From Kalmusia sp. IMI 367209 (taxonomy: Eukaryota > Ascomycota > Dothideomycetes > Pleosporales > Didymosphaeriaceae): 64,000 nt of DNA. The stretch covers positions 3,038,001 to 3,102,000 of the forward strand of contig JAPEUQ010000001.1 in NCBI GenBank assembly GCA_027946365.1. Reading direction: 5' to 3'. A program made the translations under genes and the position numbers. A model generated the notes under the pieces. That model was not told the DNA's origin. It did not search any database and worked only from the letters and a program-made list of their open reading frames with translations. This document shows positions 12,535 through 25,985 of the stretch, one piece after another (the stretch's first letter is position 1; the number at the start of each line of letters is the position of its first letter).

Positions 12535-15500
12535 TCAACCTAGCGAGGTCAGATCGATGTTGAGCAACTCAAGGAGGAGGGAACGAACCTCTGGCGCAGC
12601 CTTGACAAACGGCAAGTCCCAGAATGCGTAGGTGCGGTTCTTAAGAATCTCAAGAAGTGTGATGATGAGGCCCCATGGATGCTGACGGTGCACCAACAGT
12701 CGCTCCATAAAGACACGCGTGATGGTGTGTTGGACCTCTTCGTTGTTTGGTGATCCGAAGAGATGCAGAAGGGCACAGCTGAAGTACTGTGTGTGTGAAT
12801 TGGGCCAGCGAAGCTGGTTCGCAATGGCACTGATGAAATGGAACTTAGCCTCTGGGCGCAATACTCGAGCCAGCCGCTCAATCAGCTTGGCTGCAGGAGC
12901 AGAGCCGTCGAAAATGGGGCCCTTGGTGCCTTGTAAGGCTAGCGCGCTGGTCCCAATGTAAAGGGTGATAGCGTGGATCAATGCTGGATCAGCCGTCGTT
13001 GCATCGACCTCAAAACCAGCAGGCTTGGGCTCTTCGTGATAGACAGCGTTGCAGACCTTCTCAACGTCTTGAGCCTTCGGCTCAGAGGAACGCAGAAGCC
13101 CATCAACAAGCTCTTTGATACCGGCTTGATGAAGAATCTCATCAAGATCGGCGCGAATGACGGGCGGCTGACGACTGTCATCCAGGCGGTCGACTTTTAC
13201 TCCAGTGGTGAACGGATCGGGCATCTCGAGAATGTTCGACGGATAAGCGCTGACGATAAGGTTGCGCAGTTGCGTACAATGCATTGGAATGCTGTTGCAA
13301 AACCGGAAATGATTCTCAGCGAGAAACTCAGGGTAGTCGTGATGAATGACAAGTAGAACGCGCAGCACACCACGATAGAAAGTCTGTGCCATCAAAGTTT
13401 CTCCAGTAGGCCTGATCATCTGCCCGGTGAAGACGAGAAGTGTCTCCATAAGCTGTGCGAATACATTCCAACCCTCAGCATTACTGTCTTCCAACATTGC
13501 TGGAACGAAAATCCGATGGGAGATTAAGGTCAACCATGAGAATGTGAAACGTGGGAAATGCGTCGGTTGGAGAATAAGGAAAGCTCGCGCGACAGCAAGG
13601 AATATGTCACCTTTGAATCCAGCAAACACATCTTCTTTGGCTGCCTCATGAAGTTCAAAGAGGATCGATGAGAATAGGCGGAAGAAGACCTTTTGGCAGT
13701 AGGGATCGCTATCGCCACGTGTGCCAAGATGGCTGTTGAGAACAAGAATCACGACCAACAAAATTTGATCGAGGTACTTCGCTTTGCTTTCCTTGACTGC
13801 CCCATTCTGTTCGCCCTGGTAGACAATCAGGTCAACGACAAGTTTAGCAAGTGCATCGACCTTGATTGTTGCAGTGTCTGGATTGCCGCTGCCGTACGGA
13901 AGAGACTGTTCACGTCCGTATGCTGTGACAGAAGCATCGATGCATGTACGAAAGAACTGAATGGATTCCTGAGGGCTCTTGATCACCTGCTGCTCATGTA
14001 GCTGGTAGATGAAGGCGGTGAAAGACTTCTTCGGTGTGTCAGGGTGCTGAAGGTGAACCCATTCATCGAAAATGTATTCCAACTGATCCTTATCGCCGGT
14101 AGGAGGCGGCGTCAAGGTCTGATCGCTGACGTCGATCCGTAGTTTTGCTAACAAGACTTTTCCGAGTTCTAGGCTTGGGTCTTCAGCCAGCCACTCAGTG
14201 AGGGCATCTATCGAGAGCGCAAAGTCGGCACGCAGCGCACTTGGATGCTCATTGAGTAGAATCTCATCCATCAAGTTAGAAAGCATTTCCACAGCAGCGG
14301 GACGACGTTCCTGGATGGCTTTGGCAATGGCCGAGTTTAATCGATGCATGTCCATCAGTCCGACGTCCATGAGAGCGACCATGACCGTAGCATTGAAAAT
14401 ACGGTCATCCTCATTGACAGTCGCGAGCCACGTCAGTACCTGCCTAGCTGTTGCCACCGACATTTGGCATAGGCTACCTAGGAGATGCGATAATGTTTCA
14501 ATCTCGAGCCGGCTGAGACTATCAGAAAACAGGTGACTTGTAACTTGTCCCGCGATGCGATACGCCCATGTTTCCTTGTTGGGGCCAGCGAACTCAATAC
14601 TCGAGACGAGCTGTTCAAAAGTGTGGTGAATTGGGCTTGTCGGCTGCAGGTCACTAATGCGCTCTTCGGACGCTTCCTTGACTAGGCGCAATAGGTCGCT
14701 CAGAAGATCTTCGACACCACGCGATCCGCGTTCCAGTCCTGCAGCGTCCACGTAGCCGTTCATTTGCTGAGGAGGCGGAGCGTGAGTGGCTTGTAGACTC
14801 TGCAGTCGAGGCTGCTGTGCTTGCTGACGTGGCTCAGCTGGGGCGGCGGCGGGCGTAGGCAGATTAGGCACAGCAGCGAACTGATCCTGTAGAACGTCAG
14901 GCAGTTGTCGTCCACTGTCTTGCGAGACGTTATTAGCGTGCGGAGCACCTCGCGATTGCCTGCCGAATTCCTCGTAGATGGCAAGTTGCTCCCGATTCAG
15001 ACCTCCAGTGGTTTGCTTATACGGTTCGGGAATGTAAAACGCCCAAGGACTGATGGCGGCATCCTTGAATGGCTCGTTTGTACGCTGCTGGCGGAAGTGC
15101 TGGCGGATTCTGATTGCTTCCTCTATTTGCGTGTCAATTTCTTGTCGCGAAGAAACTTCGGCTGCTTGTTCCACAGTGTTGCAGACGAGGTCCAAGTTAT
15201 CGTTAACGAACATAACAACGTGGCCTTCCGGTATGGCTTGATCGGGCAAATCGCGTGCCATAACACGAATGTTGTTCTGGATACTCATTCGTAAGGGTTC
15301 TTTGCATGTGACTAGAGCCAAAGCGCCCGATAGTGATTTGACAACGGTGTAAGCGGCGTTGCGTAACTTGTCCTCGTCGGGTTCCATAGCGAAGTCTTTG
15401 CTGACGAGTTGGGACGTCGAAATGGCGGCGATGGTGACAGACCGTTCGACCACAGGTGCAATGATCTCTTGTATAGCTTGCTGCACAGCGGTCTCGAAAA

Positions 15501-18500
15501 TCTTCTTGATGGTGCTTTGCGGCACCACGTTCGTACTCGATGGAGGATATTGAAGCTGAGGCCGGAAATCTGGTAGAGCAGCGGTTATGACTGCAGAGGA
15601 GAATCGTTCGCTGGGCCCGCGAGCGCGGTTGAGGCTCATGATACTCAAGTCTCCGAATGGCTCGAGCCCATCGGGTGGTGGCATCTGTCCCAAATATTCT
15701 TCTTCCACTTGTGGTCTCATTCGGATGCAGGTCGAAGCTTCGATATCCTTAGGATCGATGTTCAGTCCTTTGCAGAGCACCTCAATCTCGAACTTTTGGT
15801 TGAGCTTCAGCTCGGCATGCTCGTAGAGCTCTTTGAGGACGCCTAAGATTTCCATGAGCCAAGGATTGGGAGGTTGGAAAATGACAGATTTCGCTGCTTG
15901 TGAGAGGACCTTGCAAGTAAAGGGAATGACGAGTAACAGACGATCTGTGGCGTAGCCTTCAACCAAGAGATCCTTGAATGAGATGTTGCGAAACTTGATC
16001 GGCTGGTTTCGGGCGATAGTGAGAGAGCCAAGCCAGCCGCCGAGGTTCTTAAGGTGTCCACGCTCAGTAGATCCTAGAGTTCCCTCACTGTTCAGCATGC
16101 TAACCACTACAACGTAAGTCTCCCGCAGTACTTCGGCCCAGAGAATCCTATCATCGAAAAGTTCCAGCATGTCTAGGTAAAGTTGCTGGAAATTGGGTTG
16201 CATCTTGGCGCGCTCTTCCACGAGGTAATTGGCAAACCACTGATGATGTCTTATCTCAACAGCGCCTGTAAGATCCCTGATCTTGTCATTCAAATTGCGT
16301 TCAGACACATTGTTGAGGACAAACAACACCCTATCCTGAACCTCTTCGTCGGGATCCTCGTACAGGTCCGGTCGGAGCGGCGGATCCACGTGTAGGCACG
16401 AGAATTTTGGTACAGTGGGCTCAGCCTGAAGTTGCTCGTTTCCGTGGGTGCCGTTCGTTAAGCCAACACCATTCTGTCCATCACCGTTCACCTCACCAAT
16501 CTGCGCACGTACAACTTCTTCGGCTTTGGTGTAAATTTCGGTTCCTTGGAGAGCCTGAATATTGATTAACTCTTCGCAGTAATTGGGCCACTCTTGTAGG
16601 CGATTGGAGTAGTGGATTAGAGCCTGAAGACCAAATTTGTACATGGAGTCCTCAGGGCGATAATCTTGTACAGCTTCCCAGGACCATTGATAGTCCCACT
16701 CTAAGAGCCAGTCGTGAAAGCAGATTATAGTTAATAATCCCACCGAACAGAACTGCAGTCGTTGCTAAAGCCTCTAAAGGGTATTCGCCGAAGCAGTTGT
16801 ACTCGTCAAAGAGTCCATGGATCATGCAAGCGAAAAGGTCTTGCTCTGCCGGGTCCTGAGACTCCTTGTACTTCTTCAATATCTGTATAATCTCTCGGAC
16901 ATCGCTCTCACTGCTGTACATATTCTTGAAATGCTCTTGCATCTTTTTATCGGCATCTTCGGGGGAGTGCGTTACCATTTTGGCCGTTGGCGTCAATGAT
17001 TTCGTCTACGCCCTCTCCATAATTGATCAAGCGGGGATATGCTTGGATGCAAGCCCTCTGCAGTGACATGAGCTCTTCGTCAGTAAGCCCGCAGTCAGCG
17101 AGGAACCAAAGTATGGGATAGACAGTTTTGACTGGAAGAGGCAAGCTATTCGAGAGGTGGCCATCGTCGCGTGAGCGTTGCATTTCGTCGGATGCCCTGG
17201 CGCCAAGGAAATTCTGCAAGATGCGGCGAAAGAGAGTTCCGGCTTGTTCATAGGTTTGCTGTAGCCAAGGTTCGATCTGGAACAATCCGCGTGCATGCGC
17301 CTGGGCGGCTAGATCTAGGCTGATGTCGGTGTTACTGCGAATTAATGTCTCCAGCCAGCCATATTGGTCGGCATGTTGAAGGATGACATTCAATGACATA
17401 TTCTCGTTGTTGTATGCGTCGTTGAATCGCGCTATGAGCCACTGAGGATCTTGTTGCCAGAGGCCGTAAATGACAAACTCGTACTTGGGTAGCTGTCTCC
17501 TAAAGTAAGGATCAAAAAGTTGCTTGAGTGCCTGTTCTTGCAACGCGCCCCAAGGTTTAGGTACCGCTGCCGCGGCAACGAGAAATTCCGCCGTATGGGG
17601 GTTGATGACAGCATCGGGAATCCCCAAGAGTTGAGCATCGGAATAGGAGTCTGACGAGCGAAAGATCATGCCGAAAAGAGCTCTGGTAGCATCCAACGAG
17701 ACATACGGGTGCTTTACTGCTTGCTCCGCAATGACTTGAACCTCTGGCGGTCCATTTTCAAAGGTAGACAAGGTGTACGATTCTCGAAGGCGTGGGATTT
17801 CAGTCACGTCGAGCTCGTCTGATTTACATGACAGGAAGTGGGAGAGGAAGCCTAGTTGTGTGAGCTCGTTCTGCCAGGAACCACCCCACAATAGCTGAAT
17901 ATCGAAAGCGTCCGATTCTTGGGCGACGGGTAGAAGGGCGTTATAGATAGCCAAAAACTGCGCTTTGGACAAGCGGAGGTTGTTGCGATCGAAGGCGTGC
18001 ACAACCTCCTGCCATTCTATCCTTTGGCCTGTCCGGTGTTCTCGCAACGCTGCTACAAAGTTCTTCGCATTATAGCCCCGAGAAATGGCTAGGAACACTA
18101 AGACGTTCGCGACTTGCTGATAGCTGATGTCGCGCGTTTCGGCAGTGGAGAGCGCTTCTTTGCAGGATTCGATGGATTCAGTGGCTCCGGGGCCAGCGCG
18201 TTTGATCAATTTTACCAGTGGGTTCTGCGAGCCATTAGATAGCTCAACGAGCTGCAATACAGATTCAAGCTCGATGGGCATTGTTGCATGTAGAGTCTGG
18301 TATCGTAGTTGTAGGGCATAAGTGAGCTTTGCTGGATTTTCATCGCTCCATTCGGATGGCGGCTCTTGGAGGATGCGCTCGATCAATGCGACCAGGTATG
18401 CAGGCGTAATGTCATCAAACTGTGACGGGTCTGGATGTGCGATGGCTAGCAGCAGATCGTCGGCTATAGCGCCTAGGATGGCGTCGGCTATGACTGGTCA

Positions 18501-19494
18501 GCGTCCTCCGCGCATGTACAGAAGCATCATTTACCTCTCTCTTTCAGATCGGGATTGCTGCCCGACTTGCATGCGGCTGCTAGCATGGCTCTAGAGAAGA
18601 TGTCGAGCTGAAAGTGTGACACGAATGCGGACAAATCGAATTCTCTGAATAGATCGCCTTCAGGAGAGTTCAACGACTCGGCAATCTTAAGTGCCTGTTC
18701 AGGATCTGTCCGCAGCTTCTGCATCTCTGTCACCAGTATCTGGTAGTTGCCGCTCGGGTCTGTGCTGCGGCCGCCCGTTGAGAAAATGTGCGTGGCATTG
18801 TTCAGCAACAGACGGCGGAAGTATTTGGAGAAAACCTCCATACCGTTGGAGTCGATCAGCTGGCGACAATTAGTATCTATGTTGAAAGAGTGAGGAAGGG
18901 GCGCAGAGCACGTACCTTCCGAATCTGCTCGGCCTGCGTGTCCCACTTCGCGCGGTCCTTGTCGTCCTTAACGGGCCCAAATTGACTAAGAAGTAGGAAG
19001 ACCTGTGCAATGACAATGCGTGAGAGGTTCTGGTTGTGCGCCGACGCGCTGGTGGGGTTAGCGGAGGTGCTGGGTGAGCCCACGGTGCTCGAGGTTGAAA
19101 GTGAAGGCGAGGCGCGCACAAGCCTGGGGGCACCTCCGCCGCTGCTCGACCCACCACCGGCGGCGGCGGCGGAGGCCAGTTGCGAGGGTGGCTGCGACGC
19201 TATTGTCCTCGATCGGGAGGACAGCAGCTGGCCGACCGGGGGCTGCTGTCCTTGGTTCGACGGGGAGAAGGGCGACGATGTCGACGACGCCGCCGATGAT
19301 TTGCGGCTCCCGACGTGACGCGATGAGGACGGCGGCAGCGATGGGAAGCTGGACGTGGCGGGAGAGTAGGCCGGACGCGAGCCGCTGGGGGAGGGCGTGT
19401 TGCGCTGTTCGTGGGTGATTGCAGTAGAGATGGGCGTCAGGCGGGCGCTCTGGTGGTGTCTCGGAGGGCCCCAGGGTGGTTGCTGGCTGCTCAT
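12535..19494 (-). CDS. NOT1: CCR4-NOT complex scaffold subunit NOT1
   Basis: Scaffold of the CCR4-NOT deadenylase, central to mRNA decay and translational repression. Exons on the minus strand: 19494-18916, 18859-18535 and 18487-12535, with introns of 56 and 47 nt. The N-terminus is Ser/Pro-rich and disordered; then come HEAT-type helices, the MIF4G-like CAF1-binding region (about residues 1040-1260), the CNOT9-binding DUF3819 region (about 1290-1430, with ETAVQQAIQEIIAPVVERS), and the conserved NOT1 C-terminal domain (VLLVIHHDYPEFLAENHF). The third exon needs two single-base corrections: an extra base in G5 at 16961-16965 and one in C3 at 16677-16679. With both removed the coding length is exactly divisible by three and gives about 2,284 residues, normal for fungal NOT1. 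As deposited, the frame would stop just after residue ~790. Confidence 0.93.
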
Positions 19495-20549
19495 CTAGAT
19501 GGCGGTTCCATGAGCAGCGCGTGGGCGGCGAGAACGGGATGGGTCGAGGTATGGTGGTTGTTGGAGAGATATCTGAGCGAGCGCGGTCCCACCAAGCGAA
19601 TGCGCTGCCAAGCCGACGAGGTGGAGGTGGACCGCCCGGGCACTGCTAATGATGGGGAGCCCTCTGCTGGCTTAGGTAATGGAGATTCCTTCTAGATGAT
19701 CAAATCCATCACGAACATGACATTGTCACTTTCTACATGCATGTCGCGCATATTCAAAAGCCGTGTATCTGCTGCGTCGGGCGATGCAGGAGGCCTGCTC
19801 CGTAAGAACAGCGTGTCCGTGCCTGCTCCGAAAGAACTGCATCACCTTGCAGGCTCGTGTTTGTCGCCTTTCACAAGGACCAGTGCCATGCCATCCGTGC
19901 ATCGTTACACAAGAAGCTGGCCCTTGTACAAAGAACAGCATATTTGACTCTGACTGAATAGAGATCGTTGCACTGCGGGCAAAGTCGATTCTCGACATTC
20001 GTCTATGAACAACTCTAAGATCGCCTACGTGATGTACAAGAACAGCCTCTACCGTCCCAACAGCAATGCCGTACCCTACCTACGACTCTCCAGGCCTTTC
20101 TAGTGCTCAACTATTGTTATTCTTTATTCGCAGATAACTCGCCAGGTCCATGGAACCGTCTTTGCCATGTCCATCCTCATCCACGTAGAGCTGTTACCAA
20201 TAGCTTTGACGCTGCAAGCACAAAGCAATTAGCTAAATGAAGTGCAGGGCCACCAACTATATGGACAAGAATGGCATGTTTGCAAGACAGTCGTACAGGA
20301 GACGATGACGATGACAGCGCGTGGAGCTGGCGGCTAAGCGAGGGTTGCTCAGAGCAACGCGAGTGTCAACACGGCCCTCCGCAGCAAGCATTCCCGGACC
20401 CCTACCCCACGTCTCCAAAGCTCACCACCCAGTCCTAGTCCTAGTCGACATATTTTACTCGAGTATTTGTGCTATCCTTCCTCGTTCTCAAAGAACACTG
20501 CAGTCGCTGCCACAGACAGCGCTCGCTTCTCGTTGTAAACACAGGCGCA
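19495..20549. promoter_or_regulatory. Divergent promoter region, NOT1 / F-BAR gene
   Basis: About 1.05 kb separates the start codons of NOT1 (-) and the F-BAR/SH3 gene (+), so both promoters and 5' leaders must lie here. No convincing coding frame or TATA box stands out. Both neighbours are housekeeping-type genes. Confidence 0.6.
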
Positions 20550-23500
20550 ATGCCGGCGCCCGCCGCGGCAGAGCCGCCCTCAGTCACGCTCTCGTGTACG
20601 CCCATGTACGCTTGAATGGAAGCACCTAGCTAATGCATTGCAGTTGCCAACAATTTCTGGGGGAAAGATGACGCCGGCGTCTCTCCCATGCTCGAGCGCA
20701 TGCACAATGCCAAAGTCACCTCCGACGAGCTCAAGTCCTTCTACGCTGCCCGGGCCGCCATCGAAGAAGAATACTCGCGCAAAATGCTCAATCTAGCACG
20801 GAAGCCTCTCGGCTCGTCCGAGTCTGGTACTCTGCGAATGTCATTCGACGTGATCCGGGGCGAGGTAGAGTCGATGGGCAAGGCGCACCAGAGCGTCGCG
20901 CAGCAGATGAAGACTGAACTAGAAGAGCCGCTCGCAGCCTTTGCTGGAGGCATGAAGGAGCGACGGAAGATTATACAGAATGGGATCGAGAAGCTGTTGA
21001 AGATGAAGATGCAGCAGACATCCTCTGTAAACAAGGCCCGCGACCGATACGAGAACGATTGCCTAAAGATCAAGGGCTTCCTCGCACAAGCACACATGGT
21101 CATGGGTCAAGAGGAGCGCAAAAACAAAGCGAAGCTGGAGAAGACGCAAATCCAGCTTTCGGATACGGAGCGTGATTACGAGGCTGCCGTCAAGATTCTC
21201 GAGGAGACAACCGGCAGGTGGAATAGGGACTGGAAAGCGGCTTGCGATGTGAGTCACGCCCGCACGACCATATCGAGGAAAGCTAACTCTGGTGCAGAAA
21301 TTCCAAGATCTCGAGGAGGAACGTATCGACTACACCAAGAGCAGCCTCTGGAACTTTGCTAACATTGCGTCAACGGTTTGCGTAAGCGATGATGCGGCGT
21401 GCGAGAAGATAAGACTTTCTCTTGAGGATTGCGATGTCGAAAAAGACATCACGGGTTTCATCAAAGACAGTGGCACGGGCCAGGAAATACCAGATCCACC
21501 AAAGTTCATCAACTTTGCTCGTGGTGATGCCGACACGGCGTCACAAGTGTCTGAGGATGAGAACTTCTCAGTGGCTCAATTCGCACGGACTATGAATCCA
21601 GCATACCGAGCATCTTCACCCCAGCCCTCTGTCTTTGAATCACATCACGATCCGAACAACCCGCTTGCGCGTGAGATGGGTCTAGGGAAGGACACTAAAC
21701 CAATTCCACAAGACCAGATCAATGTTGCACCACCACAAGCACAACCTACTCGGCCCGTCCCAGCCTCGCGAGCCTCACATTCTGCACAATCAAATCGAGC
21801 ACCACAGCCAGACCCCCGCTTGGTTCAAGCCCAGCAGCAAGCTCATCAGCAATACCAGCAGAGCAAGGTGCCGCATAATGATTATCCCATGGACGGGATG
21901 ACCCAGTTCTGTCGCATCGGACCGCCTTCTGAACAAAGTCCGATTCCGAGCCCTGTACGTCCCTCTAGTAGAGACTCTCAAAGCGATTACTCGAATCCCA
22001 CTTCATTTTCGAGCATCGAACCTCCGAGTGGATCTGCATCACCCGGAAAGCCAATGTCTATGTCCCCACAACCGCCTGAGGAAATGCCGGTACAAAAGAA
22101 GAAAGGTTTCTTCCAGAACAGTCCATTTGCACGGAGGAAGAGCAAGCATGAGAGGGACCTGCCGGCCTCCATCACGCCTAGTAGCCGAAATACATGGGGT
22201 CCTGCGTCCAGATCAGCGAATAACGAGAATGTCAGTCCAACGAGAGCATTTGCAGGAAACGGCCGAAGAACAACACTAAAGGATGCTCCTTCAGCCAGTC
22301 CTGAGCCTGTTGATCCCAGAGCAAATTTCCAGCTGAACATTGGCAATAATGTCTTTGATGTGGCCTCCCCAGATGGCAAGAAGGAACAAAACCCAATGGA
22401 CCCTCAAGATGAGTTGGATCCAATTGCACAAGCTCTTGCTGAGCTCAAGGGCGTCACCAAGCAGTCTTCCCTACGCGTCTCTGCGGATCGTTATCACGGT
22501 CTTGCTACACCACAACCACCAGGCACACCGGCTGTAGGAGGCAATCTTCCGGGAGGCGCACCTACACCACTGGCGAATACCAGCATAAACGCTGCGAAAC
22601 GAGGCACGCCTCCACCGTCATACGATCAGCCGCCAATGTCTCGCCTTGGTGCCCCTAAACCAGCACACACAGCACGGCAAATGCAGAAGACAACACAGAT
22701 GTACGTCGAACAAAAGGCTAGTGTGTTCAATACTGGTTCCTCGTCTCGACCACCTACCCGCGGCACTGTCGCCCAAGAAGCACCACGCAGCGCATCGCCC
22801 GCTCCCCGTGCCGTGAGCCCTCAACCAAGCATGTACAGGGGCCAACAGCAACAGGCACCAGCGTCTCCCGCCTATCGCGCAGCATCACCCAACCCTTACA
22901 TACCCACGAATGCAGGTGGTCGACCTCGTGCACAAACAGCGACCCAGGCTCAAGCTCCAAACCCCTACGGCACACCCACAGGGAGAGGCTCCTACGCCTC
23001 CTCTCGAGGCGGCTCACCGGGCCACGCCAACATCCCACGCGCAGTCTCCCCTCAACCCCCTCAACCTGCTTACGCAAACACCCGTCCTAGCTCACGCGCA
23101 GCACCCGCTTCTCCCCAACCCGCCTACGCCAACACTCGCCCTACCTCACGAGCAGCGCCTAGCTCGCGGGCCGTTAGTCCACAGCCCCAATTCCGCCAGT
23201 CGTACGATCGTCCTCCCAGCTCGAGGGGAAGCGATATGGCGCTCCAACTCGCGCCGGGCCCTGGTAGCGAGCGCGGCGACGGAAGCGTGTATGGCGGGAG
23301 CGTGAGAGGGCGTAACGGCGGCGGTGGTCAGCGACCGCAGAGCTCGTACTACGGCAGTGGTGCGAGCGATCTGCACCATAGTGCGAGCCAGATGAGTTCG
23401 CGCGTGCGCAGCAAGAGTGTTGCTGAGCCCAGGCAATATACTAGAGATGGACGTATGATTTTGCATTATTGTGAGTAAATTCCTAGTTCTTGACCTCGAC

Positions 23501-23693
23501 GAACAAGTCTAACATGCGAGTAGCTCGTGCCATGTACATGTACAACGCGCAAATTCCAGAAGAACTCACATTCGCTAAAGGAGACATCCTCGCTGTCCTC
23601 CGCTTGCAAGACGACGGATGGTGGGAGGCGGAGGTCGTGGGCAAGGATGGTCGGAGGGGCCTCGTGCCCAGTAATTATCTCCAGAATTGCTAG
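20550..23693 (+). CDS. F-BAR/SH3 cytokinesis protein (Cdc15/Imp2/Hof1 type)
   Basis: Four exons: 20550-20595, 20644-21248, 21298-23470 and 23524-23693; 997 residues. Splicing restores SFANNFWGKDDAG at the F-BAR N-terminus and HYSRAMYMY at the start of the SH3 domain. The F-BAR domain (about residues 15-290) is helical, with the typical EEYSRKM segment and charged coiled coil. The middle 600 residues are Pro/Ser/Gln-rich and disordered, with several AVSPQP motifs and a near-repeat of SPQPAYANTRP. The last 60 residues are a canonical SH3 domain (ALYDY-like AMYMYNA, DDGWWEAEV, GLVPSNYL). Known relatives bind the plasma membrane at the division site and recruit actomyosin-ring and septum factors; in filamentous fungi this means septation. 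Many Ser/Thr-Pro sites suggest control by phosphorylation. Confidence 0.92.
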
Positions 23694-24633
23694 AAGCGCT
23701 GGAAGCCGATTCTATTGAGCCGTCACCTGACTGTTGCTCGTTGATGAGATATCTTTGTTGTTGTTGGCATGTCGGCATACGATACCTAGTCTGTTTTTGG
23801 TAAGCATTTCTGCGCTTTGGTTGTATGGCGTTGGGGTGTGTATGATTGGGTATTCTTCTATGCAGGAGCTTTTTGCGTGACGCGTCACGGCGATATTGAT
23901 GGCATGTAGTATATGCAGGACGTTATGCTTGGATTGAAGAGAAATTGTACATGACACTCGGCATTCCTTTTCGTCCTCCACACGCTCCGTCATTCACTTT
24001 ATCATCCCACCCAATCATCGACATCTTCATCAGCACATCACACCTCAGCAATAAACGAAGAGGAATTCAAACATACGCTCCTCGTCCGTCGTCTTCCCCC
24101 TCCTTCACTTCTCCGACATCCAGCTTCTATCTCCGAACGCAGCGCGCTCACCTCGCTTACTCATCCTCCAATACCCACTCAAACCGTCCGCCCGCGGACC
24201 AGCCCACCTTACTCAGCGCACCACCGTCTCTTCCCTTCTCGGAGACCGTACTTATCACCGCGTGTCGCCTTGCAAGTATTTTTTCGTCGGACCTCTGCTT
24301 TGCGCTGTATTGCCCAATGCGGCGTGTGTGTTACTTGGCAGGGGGGTTGCGTAATGAGGAGATGCCTGAGATGGTGGATACTAGTTTGAAGTTACACAGG
24401 GACGGACTAAATGTGTGGAGGAGAGATGGTAGTGCGTGGGCATGTGGTGCCTTGTGAGGGAGAAAGTATAAAGGGTGGATGGGCAGAGGGGAAGAAAGTA
24501 GAGCAAGCAAAGTAGAATAACACAAAGCTTCCAGAACTACTTCAATCACATCTTCTTCCCGCATCAAATTCAGATTTTGTCCATAACCGCCTCCTCAATT
24601 TTTACATCGTCTTCTTGAAATAAAACTTCCACA
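23694..24633. other. Intergenic, promoter of the aldo/keto reductase
   Basis: Contains the 3' end of the F-BAR gene and the promoter of the aldo/keto reductase. The pyrimidine-rich stretch 23960-24260 has an open frame without recognisable protein features. A TATA-like element occurs at 24467. Confidence 0.55.
24467..24473 (+). promoter_or_regulatory. TATA-like element upstream of aldo/keto reductase
   Basis: TATAAAG lies 161 bases before the ATG at 24634, followed by a pyrimidine-rich leader ending in CCACAATG. Position and sequence are the only evidence. Confidence 0.4.
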
Positions 24634-25985
24634 ATGTCCAATTCCAATCTCAAAGACTTCCTTGAGCCTCTCACGTCCGCTTCCGACGCGAAGATGAAGT
24701 ACAACCGGTACGAACACACCATCCTTCTCCAAAAAAAAAAAAGGTACCTAACAGCCTCGCAGCCTCGGAAAATCAGGCCTCAAAATCTCAGCCGTCGTCC
24801 TCGGCGCCATGGGCTTCGGATCTCCCACCTCCTCGAACGGTGCCTGGGTCCTGCCCGAAGAAAAGTCCCTTCCCCTGCTGAAATACGGTATGTCCTTCGG
24901 ATAGCTATCTGCTTCGCACAACTATCTCCCACCACATACTAACGTGACCTCCGCACCAGCATACGACTGTGGCATCAACACCTGGGACACCGCGGATTTC
25001 TACTCGCAAGGCAGATCCGAAGAGATCATCGGCAAAGCAATCACGCAGTACAACATCCCGCGCGAGAAACTCGTGTTGATGACCAAGCTCTTCTTCGGCA
25101 TCGATGAAGACGAGGTAATCCAGAACGGGGAGATGAATCTCGCTGCGGCGATGCGGAATGAGGGCGTGATGGTGAACCGAGTGGGGTTGAGTCGGAAGCA
25201 CGTCTTAGATGCCGTGGAGGCTTCTGTGAAACGGTGAGTCTACCCTCCTACCTACCCTTTTCATCGTGACGTGGAGAGACACTGTGGACGATGCTGATGG
25301 AGTTTTTAGTCTGGGCACCTACATCGACGTTCTCCAAATCCACCGTTTCGACCCAGACGTCCCCCCCGAGGAGATCATGCGCGCGCTCAACGACGTCGTC
25401 GAGAGCGGCAAAGTGCGCTACATAGGCGCATCGTCCATGGCAACGTGGCAGTTCCAGATGCTCAACAACGTTGCTGAAAAACACGGATGGTAAATTTCCC
25501 CCCCCCACATTCATATCTCAACAAGCCATGGCGGCTGACAGGTGCTTTGAAGGCACACATTCACATCCATGCAAAACTACCACAATCTGCTCTATCGCGA
25601 GGAAGAGCGCGAAATGCACCCGTACTGCGCCCACGCAGGCATCGGCCTGATTCCCTGGTCCCCGCTTGCGCAGGGCTTCCTCGCACGTCCCTGGAATACG
25701 TCGACGGAACGCAGCACCGCCGATCCCTTCGCGGGTATGCTGATTGCGCCCTCGGATGAGAAAATTGTCAACAAGGTCGAAGAGATATCTAAGAAGCTCG
25801 GCGTCAGCATGGCACAGGTGGCTACGGCGTGGAGCTTGAAGAAGGGCGTGAATCCCATTCTGGGGCTGCAGAGCGAGAAGAGAATTGATGAGGCGGTTGG
25901 GGCAGTGAGCGTGGAGCTGAGCGAGGAGGATTTCAAGGCGCTCGAAGATGTGTATACCGCTAAGGCTGTGGCGCCGGTATACTGA
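24634..25985 (+). CDS. Aldo/keto reductase family oxidoreductase
   Basis: Five exons: 24634-24707, 24763-24887, 24960-25233, 25310-25489 and 25553-25985; 361 residues. All four junctions keep frame and restore family motifs ([68 protein letters not shown]). The catalytic tetrad is visible as Asp76, Tyr81, Lys109 and His169. The C-terminal [11 protein letters not shown] and [17 protein letters not shown] segments belong to the NADPH pocket. It resembles the yeast/fungal AKR group that includes aryl-alcohol dehydrogenases and YakC-like reductases; the substrate is unknown. Cytosolic; no targeting signal. Intron 1 holds a run of 12 A and intron 4 a run of C, places where base calling can slip. 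Confidence 0.92.

Noticed and set aside
16941..16996. 19-nt GT-AG segment in NOT1 as an intron
   Set aside because: Far below the smallest workable intron; a one-base surplus in a homopolymer explains the break and preserves conserved sequence.
23960..24457. Plus-strand frame of about 170 codons before the aldo/keto reductase
   Set aside because: Pyrimidine-rich promoter-type sequence; Ser/Pro/Thr low complexity, no domain, and a TATA-like element lies just downstream.
25490..25552. Acceptor at the earlier CAG (25541 region) in the aldo/keto reductase
   Set aside because: It would put the last exon out of frame; the AAG at 25552 restores [14 protein letters not shown].
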